Positions 53,700 to 62,095 of a stretch of DNA of 64,000 nt are shown one piece after another (the stretch's first letter is position 1; each line of letters opens with the position of its first letter). This DNA is from Pseudomonas putida W15Oct28. GTDB lineage: Bacteria; Pseudomonadota; Gammaproteobacteria; Pseudomonadales; Pseudomonadaceae. The notes beneath the pieces are model-generated. The model searched no databases, was not told where the DNA came from, and was given only the letters and a program-made list of their open reading frames with translations. The stretch lies in NCBI RefSeq assembly GCF_000708715.2, contig NZ_JENB01000002.1, positions 210,403 through 274,402 on the forward strand. Reading direction: 5' to 3'. A program made the translations under genes and the position numbers.

Positions 53700-54224
53700 T
53701 CATGCCAACTGGATATACACCGAATAGCTCCCCAGCAAGACCCAGAAGCAGAGGAAAATCCAGGGCGTGCGCAGGGAAAACAGCAGTGATTTGCGGTGCC
53801 CCGCCTGAGAGGTTTCCGCCTCGCAGAACAACGGCGATTCGTCATAGGCCAGGCCCATCATCGGCTCGCTGCGCAGCAAGTGGCTCTGTTTCATCTGCCA
53901 GTGCTCGATAATCCGGAAGGCCGCACGGATGCCTGGCCAGGCATTCAACGTGCTGAGCACGCCGAGCAGTGCGAGAAAAGCCGGCACCATCAAGGTGAAC
54001 ATTTCGCCCCAGCTCTGGTTCAGGTTGCCCATCGATGACACGAACGCGATCACCAGAAACGACTGGGCAGCAAGATAAGCGTCAGTGCGGTTGGCCAGGA
54101 TGGTGGTCTCGTACTGGATTTCGCGTCGATAGAAATCCAGCCGCTCTTTCGGCGTGCCGAACATCCTCGCATTGCTTTGGTCGATCTCGTGTTGCGGTGT
54201 GGTGGGCGTGATGATTCGAGGCAC
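53700..54224 (-). CDS. Four-helix inner-membrane protein, unknown
   Basis: 174 residues from the GTG at 54224, with AAGGAGT 7-8 bp upstream; a longer GTG start at 54254 has none. A soluble N-terminal helix (RLDFYRREIQYETTILANRT) leads to membrane segments near 50-70 and 75-95 (FLVIAFVSSMGN, LMVPAFLALLGVLSTLNAW) and another close to the end (WIFLCFWVLLGSYSVYIQLA). No family recognised. It lies upstream of the stressosome operon but 221 bp away. Confidence 0.7.
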   Translation of the reverse strand: MPRIITPTTPQHEIDQSNARMFGTPKERLDFYRREIQYETTILANRTDAYLAAQSFLVIAFVSSMGNLNQSWGEMFTLMVPAFLALLGVLSTLNAWPGIRAAFRIIEHWQMKQSHLLRSEPMMGLAYDESPLFCEAETSQAGHRKSLLFSLRTPWIFLCFWVLLGSYSVYIQLA

Positions 54225-54420
54225 CTGGGTACTCCTTGATATCGTAAGCCCCACCCATGACAGTGCAAGACCAGTCAGCGATAGAGCTAGCCGCTTGGCA
54301 AAAATTCATTAGGACTGCGTGTACCATCCGCTCGTCGCGCTGACCGAGCATCCACTTCAACGCTGGCTTCGCGCACGTCTCGAACGGTAATGACCGTTCC
54401 CACCTGCAGGAGCTTCCACC

Positions 54421-55278
54421 ATGAGCGACTACCCTACCCCTCCATTCCCGTCCCAACCGCAAAGCGTGCCGGGCTCACAACGCAAAATGGAACCGTATCC
54501 GGATTGTGGTGAGCAAACCTACACCGGCAACAACCGACTGGAAGGCAAAATCGCCTTGATCACCGGTGCCGACAGCGGCATTGGCCGGGCGGTAGCGATT
54601 GCCTATGCCCGCGAGGGCGCTGACGTTGCCATTTCCTATCTGAACGAGCACGAAGATGCGCAGGAAACGGCGCGTTGGGTCGAAGCCGCTGGCCGCCAAT
54701 GCCTGCTGCTGCCCGGCGACCTGGCGCAGAAACAGCATTGCTATGACATCGTCGACAAGACCGTGGCGCAGTTCGGTCGTATCGATATCCTGGTCAATAA
54801 CGCCGCGTTCCAGATGGCCCATGAAGGCCTGGACGAGATTGACGATGATGAATGGGTCAAGACCTTCGATACCAACATCACCGCCATTTTCCGCATTTGC
54901 CAGCGCGCGCTGCCCTCGATGCCAAAAGGTGGCTCGATCATCAACACCAGCTCGGTCAACTCCGACGACCCCTCACCCAGCCTGTTGGCGTATGCCGCCA
55001 CCAAGGGGGCCATCGCCAATTTCACCGCAGGCCTGGCACAGTCACTGGGCAAGAAAGGCATTCGGGTCAACAGCGTCGCGCCCGGCCCTATCTGGACACC
55101 GCTGATCCCTGCCACCATGCCCGATGAAGCAGTCAGGAACTTCGGTTCCAGCTACCCGATGGGGCGGCCTGGGCAGCCCGTGGAGGTGGCTCCGATCTAC
55201 GTCTTGCTGGGCTCTGACGAAGCCAGTTACATCTCGGGCTCGCGCTACGGGGTAACCGGTGGCAAACCGATCCTCTGA
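54421..55278 (+). CDS. Short-chain dehydrogenase/reductase, YghA-like
   Basis: 285 residues. A proline-rich N-terminal extension (1-40) is followed by the classical SDR fold: TGADSGIGRAVAIAYAREGA, NNAA, catalytic Ser in INTSSVN, and YAATKG with the Tyr and Lys. The end GSRYGVTGGKPIL is typical of the YghA/YdaD general-stress group. It reduces or oxidises a small carbonyl with NADPH; substrate unknown. GGAG lies before the ATG. Confidence 0.9.
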   Translation: MSDYPTPPFPSQPQSVPGSQRKMEPYPDCGEQTYTGNNRLEGKIALITGADSGIGRAVAIAYAREGADVAISYLNEHEDAQETARWVEAAGRQCLLLPGDLAQKQHCYDIVDKTVAQFGRIDILVNNAAFQMAHEGLDEIDDDEWVKTFDTNITAIFRICQRALPSMPKGGSIINTSSVNSDDPSPSLLAYAATKGAIANFTAGLAQSLGKKGIRVNSVAPGPIWTPLIPATMPDEAVRNFGSSYPMGRPGQPVEVAPIYVLLGSDEASYISGSRYGVTGGKPIL

Positions 55279-55308
55279 TGGCATTAACGAGGCCAGCTGT
55301 TGCTGGTC

Positions 55309-55473
55309 TCAACGCTTCTTCTCGCCTTCGTGACGCGCCGTTTTCTGCGCGGTCGAGTCATGATCGGTCCCTGACGAGCCGTCCGGCCGATGTGCATCGT
55401 TATCGCGTTCCTCTTCACCCTGAGGTTTTGACGGCGCGTGCGGCCTGGGTCCCCCGTCTGTGTGCTTTTTCAT
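55309..55473 (-). CDS. Small hydrophilic protein (54 residues)
   Basis: Read directly: ATG at 55473 with GAGGG about 8 bp upstream, ending in TGA at 55311-55309. It begins MKKHTDGGPRPHAPSKPQG and is rich in Lys, Glu, Asp, His and Gly, with no hydrophobic core, so it is probably disordered. Its position among stress genes and composition suggest a small hydrophilin-type protein; that is inference. Confidence 0.5.
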   Translation of the reverse strand: MKKHTDGGPRPHAPSKPQGEEERDNDAHRPDGSSGTDHDSTAQKTARHEGEKKR

Positions 55474-55693
55474 GGCCTGCCCTCACCTTTTCTCTCTGAT
55501 TGAAACAGCAGTTCGCAGCCCCGCTGGGTCTTCCCTACAGTGATTTCAACGCGGGCAACAAAGTTCAGCTCAAAGGCCAAAGCGCTGAAACAGGCCGACT
55601 CTGCACCAATCATCATCAAGGTTGAACCCTGCCAATGACGGCCACTCAACTTCTGGGAAGCCCGTGTTTATCCGCCCACGACGAGGTGCCGCC

Positions 55694-56158
55694 ATGAATG
55701 CCATCGATCTGCTGATTCAAGACCATAAAGTGGTCAAGAAACTGCTGGAAGAACTCTCATCGACCACTGAACGTGCCGTAAAAAAACGCGCAGAACTGCT
55801 GCACCGCATTGAGCAGGAACTGCAAATCCACACTGCCTTGGAGGAGGAAATCCTCTACCCCGCGATCAAACAAGCCGGTGGTAAAGAGGAAGCCAAAATG
55901 TATTACGAGGCCAAGGAAGAACACCGGACAGTCGATTCCCTGGTGCTCCCTGACCTGCTTCATACGGATACCGGCACCCTTGAATTTGCCGGCCGGCTGA
56001 AAGTGATGAAGGAGCTGCTTGAGCACCACATCGAGGAAGAGGAAGGCGAGCTCTTCCCCACTGCCAAGAAGCTTCTCGGCAAAGACACTCTGGAAGAGCT
56101 GGGGCAGACCATGGAAATGCAGAAAAAGATGCGCAAAGCGGAGCTGCGCGCGGCCTGA
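55694..56158 (+). CDS. Hemerythrin HHE-domain protein
   Basis: 154 residues from the ATG at 55694 with GAGGTG close upstream. Two HHE-type segments: LLIQDHKVVKKLLEEL, LQIHTALEEEILYP with the His and Glu ligands, then EEHRTVDSLVLP and LLEHHIEEEEGELFP. It is an intact non-heme diiron four-helix bundle. It may sense or buffer O2, NO or iron. A hairpin follows at 56169. Confidence 0.9.
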   Translation: MNAIDLLIQDHKVVKKLLEELSSTTERAVKKRAELLHRIEQELQIHTALEEEILYPAIKQAGGKEEAKMYYEAKEEHRTVDSLVLPDLLHTDTGTLEFAGRLKVMKELLEHHIEEEEGELFPTAKKLLGKDTLEELGQTMEMQKKMRKAELRAA

Positions 56159-56168
56159 CGAAGCCATA

Positions 56169-56197
56169 ACCTGCCAGCTTTCGCACCGCTGGCAGGT
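56169..56197 (+). terminator. Hairpin after the hemerythrin gene, possible terminator
   Basis: ACCTGCCAGC, loop TTTCGCACC, GCTGGCAGGT: a perfect 10-bp stem 11 bp after the stop, without a T tract. Termination is probable by position only. Confidence 0.5.
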
Positions 56198-56423
56198 ATC
56201 CATGGGCGCTCACGACCCCGGCAAAGCCCCGGTTTCTCTTGCTGGCCCGCCCATTCGTCAATCTTGCTGAAACCTCTCGCCCCGACGCCGGTCGCTAATG
56301 ATGAGTGCACGAATGTATGGGAGCCCTCGTGAGCGAGAACTGCAAAGGTATTTCCGGTTGGCCCCGTGGCCTATGGCGCACATGGCGCAACAAGCCCTGC
56401 CCCAACGGGCTGCAGGAGCAGCT

Positions 56424-57197
56424 ATGACCAAGACCCTGCCCACCCCCAGCTGCATTATCGACAAGGTGACCGCCGTGCACCGCCTGACGGTGCTCACCCT
56501 GAACGTGCACAAAGGCTTCACGCCGCTCAACCGCCGCTTCATCCTGCCGGAGCTGCGCGAGGCAGTGCGCGCCACCGGCGCCGATCTGGTGTTCCTGCAA
56601 GAGGTGCATGGCAGCCACCAACACCATGCCGAGCGCCACTCGGCCTGGCCGCAGACCCCGCAATACGAATTTCTCGCCGACAGCATGTGGCCGCAGTTCG
56701 CCTACGGGCGCAATGCGGCCTACCCCCATGGCGACCATGGCAACGCGCTGCTGTCCAAGTTCCCGATCCGCGCCTACGACAACTTGGACGTTTCGATCCA
56801 GGGCGACGAGGAGCGCGGCCTGCTGCACTGCCAGCTCGAAGTGCCGGGCCATGAACAGGTGCATGCGATCTGCGTACACCTGGGCCTGCGCGAAAACCAT
56901 CGCCAGCGTCAGCTCGACCTGCTCATGGCATTGCTCGAGAGCCTGCCGCCGGAGGAGCCGGTCATCGTCGCCGGTGACTTCAACGACTGGCGCCTGAAAG
57001 CCGATGCGCGGCTTTCGGGGCACCTGATCGAAGCCTTCGGCAAACCGGCGCGCAGCTTTCCGGCCCGCCTGCCCCTGCTGCGCCTGGACCGTATTTACCT
57101 GCGCAACGCGCAAACCTGCAAGGCGCGGGTGTTGTCCAGCTACCCCTGGTCGCACCTTTCCGACCATGCCCCGCTGGTAGCCGAGGTGATGCTATGA
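56424..57197 (+). CDS. Endonuclease/exonuclease/phosphatase-family protein, YbhP-like
   Basis: 257 residues from the ATG at 56424 with AGGAG at 6 bp; the frame is open further upstream to 56298 but has no ribosome site there. EEP motifs are LTLNVHKGF, VFLQEVHG with the catalytic Glu, HGNALLSKFP, GDFNDWR and SDHAPL. YbhP-type proteins are encoded beside ClsB in many Proteobacteria. It overlaps clsB by 4 bp. It probably cleaves a phosphodiester, lipid or nucleic acid; the substrate is unknown. Confidence 0.88.
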   Translation: MTKTLPTPSCIIDKVTAVHRLTVLTLNVHKGFTPLNRRFILPELREAVRATGADLVFLQEVHGSHQHHAERHSAWPQTPQYEFLADSMWPQFAYGRNAAYPHGDHGNALLSKFPIRAYDNLDVSIQGDEERGLLHCQLEVPGHEQVHAICVHLGLRENHRQRQLDLLMALLESLPPEEPVIVAGDFNDWRLKADARLSGHLIEAFGKPARSFPARLPLLRLDRIYLRNAQTCKARVLSSYPWSHLSDHAPLVAEVML

Positions 57198-58396
57198 AAC
57201 GGTCCTGGAGCGACGGCAACCACGTCGAACTGCTGATCAATGGCGAGCAGTACTATCCACGCGTGTTCGAGGCCATCGCCCAGGCCCGCGAGGAAGTGCT
57301 CCTGGAAACCTTCATCATCTTCGATGACAAGGTCGGCCAGGCCTTGCGCCAGTCACTGATCGAGGCCGCCCAGCGTGGGGTGCGGGTCGAGGTGGCGGCA
57401 GATGGCTACGGCACTGCCGATCTACCCGACGATTTCATTTCGTCCATGACCGCGGCCGGCGTGCGTTTTCACTCGTTCGACCCGCAACCACGGCTGGCCG
57501 GCATGCGCACCAACCTGTTCCGCCGCCTGCACCGCAAGATCGTGGTGATCGACGGGCAGCGCGCGTTCATCGGCGGCATCAACTACAGCGCCGACCACCT
57601 CGGCGACTTTGGGCCACAGGCCAAGCAGGACTACGCGGTGGAAGTCGTCGGCCCCGTGGTTGCCCAGGTGCACGCATCCTGCAGCAGGATGCTCGCACCG
57701 GTATTGGATAGCGTGGGCCGGGTCGAGCCGGCCAACGCCTCTGCCGGCACGGCCAGCGCCGTGCTGGTGGAGCGCGACAACGGTCGCCATCGCAACGATA
57801 TCGAGGTCTGTTACCTGCAAGCCTTTCGCGAGGCCAGGCAGCGCATCGTCGTTGCCAACGCCTACTTCTTTCCCGGCTATCGCCTGCTGCGCGAACTGCG
57901 CAACGCTGCCCGCCGCGGGGTCGAGGTGACCCTGATCCTCCAGGGGCAACCGGACATGCGCTGGGTACGCGCCCTGTCGCGCCTGCTTTACAACTACCTG
58001 CTGCGCGACGACGTGCGCATCCACGAGTATTGCAAGCGCCCGCTGCACGGCAAGGTGGCGTTGGTGGACGACGACTGGTCCACTGTCGGCTCAAGCAACC
58101 TTGACCCGCTGAGCCTGTCGTTCAACCTCGAAGCCAACCTGATCATCCGGGACCGCGCATTCAACCATGGCCTGTACGCTCACTTGAGCGAACTGAGCCA
58201 GGAGCATTGCAAGACCGTGACTCTGGAACGCGCGGTGCGTGGTTACTGGTGGCGTGCACCCTTGATCTTCCTGGGCTTCCACCTCACCCGCTATTTTCCG
58301 CGCATCGCCGGCTGGTTCCCTGCACACCGGCAACGCCTGCAGTCGCTGCAAGCAGGCAGCGAAATCCCGGTCGACTACCACGAGGGCCAAACCTGA
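57194..58396 (+). CDS. clsB: Cardiolipin synthase B
   Basis: 400 residues with the two HKD motifs of phospholipase D: HRKIVVIDGQRAFIGGINYS and HGKVALVDDDWSTVGSSNLD. Length and GNHVELLINGEQYYPRVFEA start match ClsB (YbhO), which makes cardiolipin from two phosphatidylglycerols or PG and PE at the inner membrane. Flanked by ATGA overlaps with the EEP gene and the YbhN-like gene, the conserved three-gene order. Confidence 0.9.
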   Translation: MKRSWSDGNHVELLINGEQYYPRVFEAIAQAREEVLLETFIIFDDKVGQALRQSLIEAAQRGVRVEVAADGYGTADLPDDFISSMTAAGVRFHSFDPQPRLAGMRTNLFRRLHRKIVVIDGQRAFIGGINYSADHLGDFGPQAKQDYAVEVVGPVVAQVHASCSRMLAPVLDSVGRVEPANASAGTASAVLVERDNGRHRNDIEVCYLQAFREARQRIVVANAYFFPGYRLLRELRNAARRGVEVTLILQGQPDMRWVRALSRLLYNYLLRDDVRIHEYCKRPLHGKVALVDDDWSTVGSSNLDPLSLSFNLEANLIIRDRAFNHGLYAHLSELSQEHCKTVTLERAVRGYWWRAPLIFLGFHLTRYFPRIAGWFPAHRQRLQSLQAGSEIPVDYHEGQT

Positions 58397-59355
58397 TGGC
58401 CAGTCCACGCTGGAAGACCTGGGGCAAACGCCTTCTGACCGTGTTGTTCCTGATACTGATCCCGATGCTGCTGTTCACCCTGGCGCGCAATCTGGACTGG
58501 AACGAAGTGCGCCAGTCGCTGCTGGCATATCGGCCCTCGACCTTGGCCCTCGGTCTGTTGCTTGCCCTGTGCAGCTACCTGGTGTTCGCCAGCTACGATT
58601 TGCTCGCCCGTGCCTACACCGGTCACCGCCTGCCGGCCCGCCAGGTGCTGCCGGTGGCATTCGTGTGCTATGCGTTCAACCTCAGCTTCACCACCTGGGT
58701 TGGCGGTGTGGCCCTGCGTTACCGACTCTACGGCAGGCTGGGGCTGGATACTGCGACCATCACCCGTATCCTTACCCTGGGCCTGCTGACCAACTGGATG
58801 GGCTATTTGCTGCTGGCCGGTACCGTGTTCGCGTTGGGGCTGGTGAAACTGCCGGAAAGCTGGGCGGTCGGTTCTGGCGGCCTGCGCCTGATCGGCATGC
58901 TGATGGTGGCAATAGCGGTGGCCTACCTGCTTGCCTGCGCGTTCGCCAAGCGGCGCACGTGGAACCTGCGGGGCCATGAAGTAACCCTGCCAAGCCTGCG
59001 CCTGGCGCTGTGCCAGGTGGCGCTGGGCGCAAGCAACTGGGCGTTGATGGCAGCGCTTATCCACCTGCTGCTGCCCCCTGAGTTGGTGTATCCCTCGGTG
59101 CTGGGCGTGTTGCTGATCAGTTGCGTGGCCGGCGTGGTGGCGCATATTCCCGCAGGCCTTGGCGTGCTGGAGACCGTGTTCCTCGCCCTGCTCCACGGCC
59201 AGATCGGCCAGGGCACCCTGGTCGCCGCGCTGCTGGGCTATCGCACGTTGTACTACCTGATACCGCTGCTGTTGGCAGTGGTCATCTACCTGGTCCTCGA
59301 GAAGCGTGCCAAGGCTTTGCGCCAACAGGCCGGGCTGGCTGCCGACAAGCGCTGA
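58396..59355 (+). CDS. ybhN: YbhN-like integral membrane protein (lysylphosphatidylglycerol-synthase TM family)
   Basis: 319 residues with 7-8 membrane segments. Signatures of the UPF0104/LPG_synthase_TM family are RQVLPVAFVCYAFNLSFTTW, YRLYGRLGLD, AHIPAGLGVLETVFLALL and YRTLYYLIPLLLAV. The fold is shared with the transmembrane half of MprF flippases but no synthase domain is present. It may move phospholipids made by clsB. Last gene of the operon; a large inverted repeat follows the stop. Confidence 0.87.
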   Translation: MASPRWKTWGKRLLTVLFLILIPMLLFTLARNLDWNEVRQSLLAYRPSTLALGLLLALCSYLVFASYDLLARAYTGHRLPARQVLPVAFVCYAFNLSFTTWVGGVALRYRLYGRLGLDTATITRILTLGLLTNWMGYLLLAGTVFALGLVKLPESWAVGSGGLRLIGMLMVAIAVAYLLACAFAKRRTWNLRGHEVTLPSLRLALCQVALGASNWALMAALIHLLLPPELVYPSVLGVLLISCVAGVVAHIPAGLGVLETVFLALLHGQIGQGTLVAALLGYRTLYYLIPLLLAVVIYLVLEKRAKALRQQAGLAADKR

Positions 59356-59404
59356 TGGACCGTTTATGCCCATGCCGGGTTACGGCATGGGCATAAACGG
59401 TCCA
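59356..59404. repeat. 21-bp perfect inverted repeat between convergent genes
   Basis: TGGACCGTTTATGCCCATGC and its complement pair over 21 bp with a 7-bp loop (GGGTTAC), starting one base after the YbhN-like stop and ending 15 bp before the next stop at 59419. There is no T tract on either side, so it is not a usual intrinsic terminator, though it could stop or protect both transcripts. Confidence 0.85.
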
Positions 59405-59418
59405 GGAACTGTCCTAGC

Positions 59419-59880
59419 TCACGGTTCTCTGCTGTCGTCTTCAGACGCCACATCATCGGTCCATGGCTCGCCGTCCAGCGGCGCGGAGCGTGCCAGTTCG
59501 GCCTCGTCCAAGCCGATGCCGCCACCGATCTCGTGGGCCTCTACCTGGCGCAACGTCTCGTCCGCCGGGCCGCCCTCGGTCCCTGGCTCATAGGGATCAC
59601 GGGCGCCGCTTTCATCCAGCAAGGTGTCCGGGCTCAAGTCGTCGAGGGAGACATTGTCCTCGTGCAAGCTGTCATTGAGGGTCTCACCGCCTGTCATGCC
59701 ACTTTCAGCGACACGCCGGGGCGGGAATTCCTCGTTTACCTCGCGAGCCGGACGTTCGTCGCCGATACGGCCCTGGCGCTCATCACGGCGCTCGCTGAAA
59801 TCCAGCTCGTGGACAGAGCCCATGCGGTCTTCGGTGTCGTCGATCTCAACCTGCGGTTTTGGGTCATCGGGTTTGGACAT
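59419..59880 (-). CDS. Acidic hydrophilic protein, Pseudomonas HPr-related-annotated family
   Basis: 153 residues, very rich in Asp and Glu, with no hydrophobic core or Cys. The second half reads NVSLDDLSPDTLLDESGARD, EGGPADETLRQVEAHEIGGG and GLDEAELARSAPLDG, a pattern I recall from Pseudomonas proteins annotated as PTS HPr-related, although no phosphocarrier His site is seen. Probably a disordered stress protein. It stands alone. Confidence 0.65.
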   Translation of the reverse strand: MSKPDDPKPQVEIDDTEDRMGSVHELDFSERRDERQGRIGDERPAREVNEEFPPRRVAESGMTGGETLNDSLHEDNVSLDDLSPDTLLDESGARDPYEPGTEGGPADETLRQVEAHEIGGGIGLDEAELARSAPLDGEPWTDDVASEDDSREP

Positions 59881-60021
59881 GAACGTTCTCCGTCTGTGGG
59901 CTTCATTCGGTCGACTCCCCTCGGGGGCAATGATTCAGAGTTTCTGGAAGAAAGCCCGCCCCGCGCACGTCCTGAATGGCTCGCACCGGCACCGCCCCTG
60001 CAAGTGCCTGGCACTGCGAAT

Positions 60022-61134
60022 TCAGGTACACAGGCTGTCTCCCATTACCTGCTTTACCACAGCGCGCATCGCCTGGCGGTCATCCAGGCCGTGTTCGCGG
60101 GCCAGGGCATAAGCGTAGCGCTGGCGATCAGCACTGGTGCCGTCGTGCAGGATACGCCGGGCCTGCATGAATGAACGCTCGGCATCGGCGGTGTCGGCCG
60201 GGCATTGCACTTGTAGCTGCGTCAGCCAGCCTTCAGCGCTCACCGGCTGTTGATCGTGCACGCCGATGAAGGTGGCCAGCCGGCCATGACGCATGGCCCG
60301 CCAGTAGTTTTCCTGGGTCACCCAGCGCATCTCGCGGCGGGTGGCGCCATCGTGCCGGTCCAGCGCATGCTCGACCAGATGGCGAAACAGACCGGCGACG
60401 GCCAAGGCATCCTCCAGCCGCGGACAACCATCGCAGATGCGCAACTCCACCGTGGGAAACCGCCGCGACGGCCGGATCGCCCACCAGAAGTCGCCGTCCT
60501 CGGCCAGGCTGCCGGTACGTTGCAACAGCGCCCGATAGCGCGTGTAGGCGCTCCAGTCCGGCAGCGATTCGGGCAGCCCCATGTGCGGCCATTCCCCGCA
60601 CATCACACGTCGATAGCTCATGTATCCGGTGTCCTGGCCACCCCAGTACGGGGACGATGTGCAGAGCGACAACAGCAAGGGCAGCCAGTACAGCACCCGG
60701 TTGACCACCTGCATGCGGTCAACGCCTGCCGGCACCCCAACATGCACGTGCAAGCCGTTCAAAAGGCTGCGTCGGGCCACGAACCGGTAGTCGTCGAACA
60801 ACTGGCGATAGTGCGGGGTAGCACGCGGACGCTGTCGTAGCCACTGCGCGCTGGGATGGCTTGCTGCGCAATACAGGCCGGCCCCCTCGACGGCCAGCGC
60901 CTGGCTCAAGCGCTGGCGCTGATCGACAAAGAACTTGCGGGCCTGGTGCAACGTGTCGAACACCGGCGAGGCGAGCTCGACCTGGCAGTGGAACATTTCT
61001 TCAGCGAACCAGGGGCCCAGCACGTCTTGGCAACAGCGGGCCACGGCCCGTGAGGGCGCGGCCAAGACCCGACCTGTGGCCAGGTCCACCAGCAGGTATT
61101 CTTCCTCGATGCCGAACGTGCAAGGCCGCGCCAT
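60022..61134 (-). CDS. YbdK-type carboxylate-amine ligase (GCS2 family)
   Basis: 370 residues. GCS2 motifs: FGIEEEYLLVDLATG at the N-terminus, GLHVHVGVP, YMSYRRV and PTVELRICDGCP. YbdK is a weak glutamate-cysteine ligase homologue that couples a carboxylate to an amine using ATP; the real substrates are unknown. It follows the methyltransferase by 7 bp on the same strand, so the three genes form a cluster. Confidence 0.88.
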   Translation of the reverse strand: MARPCTFGIEEEYLLVDLATGRVLAAPSRAVARCCQDVLGPWFAEEMFHCQVELASPVFDTLHQARKFFVDQRQRLSQALAVEGAGLYCAASHPSAQWLRQRPRATPHYRQLFDDYRFVARRSLLNGLHVHVGVPAGVDRMQVVNRVLYWLPLLLSLCTSSPYWGGQDTGYMSYRRVMCGEWPHMGLPESLPDWSAYTRYRALLQRTGSLAEDGDFWWAIRPSRRFPTVELRICDGCPRLEDALAVAGLFRHLVEHALDRHDGATRREMRWVTQENYWRAMRHGRLATFIGVHDQQPVSAEGWLTQLQVQCPADTADAERSFMQARRILHDGTSADRQRYAYALAREHGLDDRQAMRAVVKQVMGDSLCT

Positions 61135-61141
61135 GGCGGCA

Positions 61142-62095
61142 TCAGCCGCTTCGAGTGACGGTCAGGGCCACGGCGGCGATACGCTCGACCTGTTCGTACC
61201 CGGGTTCGAGCAACTGCTCGCCGAACACGTCCGGGTCCAGCTCCCGATAAGACCAGCTGAGTGCCGGCCCGGCCAGGCTTGGGCGAACGGTGTCGAGCAG
61301 CGCGTCGCGTCCCTTGACGATCGCGACGCCGGTATACAGCAGCAACGTGCCCCCGGCGGACAAGCGCTCACAGGCTTGCTCGACGATGCGCAGCGACAGT
61401 TCGGCACCCAGCGCGCCGCCGCCATGGCGATAGGCGCGCTGCCCGGCATCGAGCATGTAGGGAGGGTTGGCGACGATCAAGTCGAACGTGCCGGCGACGT
61501 CGTCGAGCAGGTTGCTGGGCTGCACCGAAACATTGGCCACACCGGCCAGCGCGGCATTGACGGCGGTATGACGCAAGGCCAAGGGGTTGATGTCCACCGC
61601 GCTGACCTGCGCGTGCGGCGCGGCACGTGCGATCAGTAGCGCGCCGACACCACTGCCGCAGCCAATGTCGACGGCATGCTGCACGCGCCGGGTCCTGTTG
61701 CGCAGATGATCCTTGATCACCTGAGCGAATCGATAGCTGTCCGGGCCGAAGAACACCGCGTCGCGGCTATCGGTCGGCCAGGCGGAGTGGACCAGCAGCA
61801 GATCGTCCAGGCTGGACCAGCGTACCCTGCTGCGCCACAGCGGCCCCTGCGCTTCCAGCAGGCTGGCAGCACGCAGTTGCTCGAGTTCGTCGGTGCTGAG
61901 CAGCGACGCGGCGAACGGTCGGCTCCAGCCGAACACATCACGCAAGCTGCTGGCTGGGCAAACATCGGCGCGGGCATTGACACGGGCGTGCGTTGCCGGG
62001 GTCACGCAGGTAAAACGGTAACCGTCGGCAAGCAGGCGCCGCCCAAGTTGCAGCAGGGCCTGGTCGGCACGCGTCTGGTCCTGGTCGAGCACCAT
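61142..62095 (-). CDS. Class I SAM-dependent methyltransferase, PrmC/RsmC-like
   Basis: 317 residues. C-terminal Rossmann fold at about 140-300: motif I VDIGCGSGVGALLIARAAP, acidic loop AVDINPLAL, motif IV NPPYM with the N-P-P-Y of amino-methylating enzymes. Residues 1-120 form an extra domain (FGWSRPFAASLLSTDELEQL, RSRVRWSSLDDLLLVHSAWP). N-P-P-Y suggests methylation of an amide or amine nitrogen. One-base overlap with the upstream gene. Confidence 0.85.
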   Translation of the reverse strand: MVLDQDQTRADQALLQLGRRLLADGYRFTCVTPATHARVNARADVCPASSLRDVFGWSRPFAASLLSTDELEQLRAASLLEAQGPLWRSRVRWSSLDDLLLVHSAWPTDSRDAVFFGPDSYRFAQVIKDHLRNRTRRVQHAVDIGCGSGVGALLIARAAPHAQVSAVDINPLALRHTAVNAALAGVANVSVQPSNLLDDVAGTFDLIVANPPYMLDAGQRAYRHGGGALGAELSLRIVEQACERLSAGGTLLLYTGVAIVKGRDALLDTVRPSLAGPALSWSYRELDPDVFGEQLLEPGYEQVERIAAVALTVTRSG

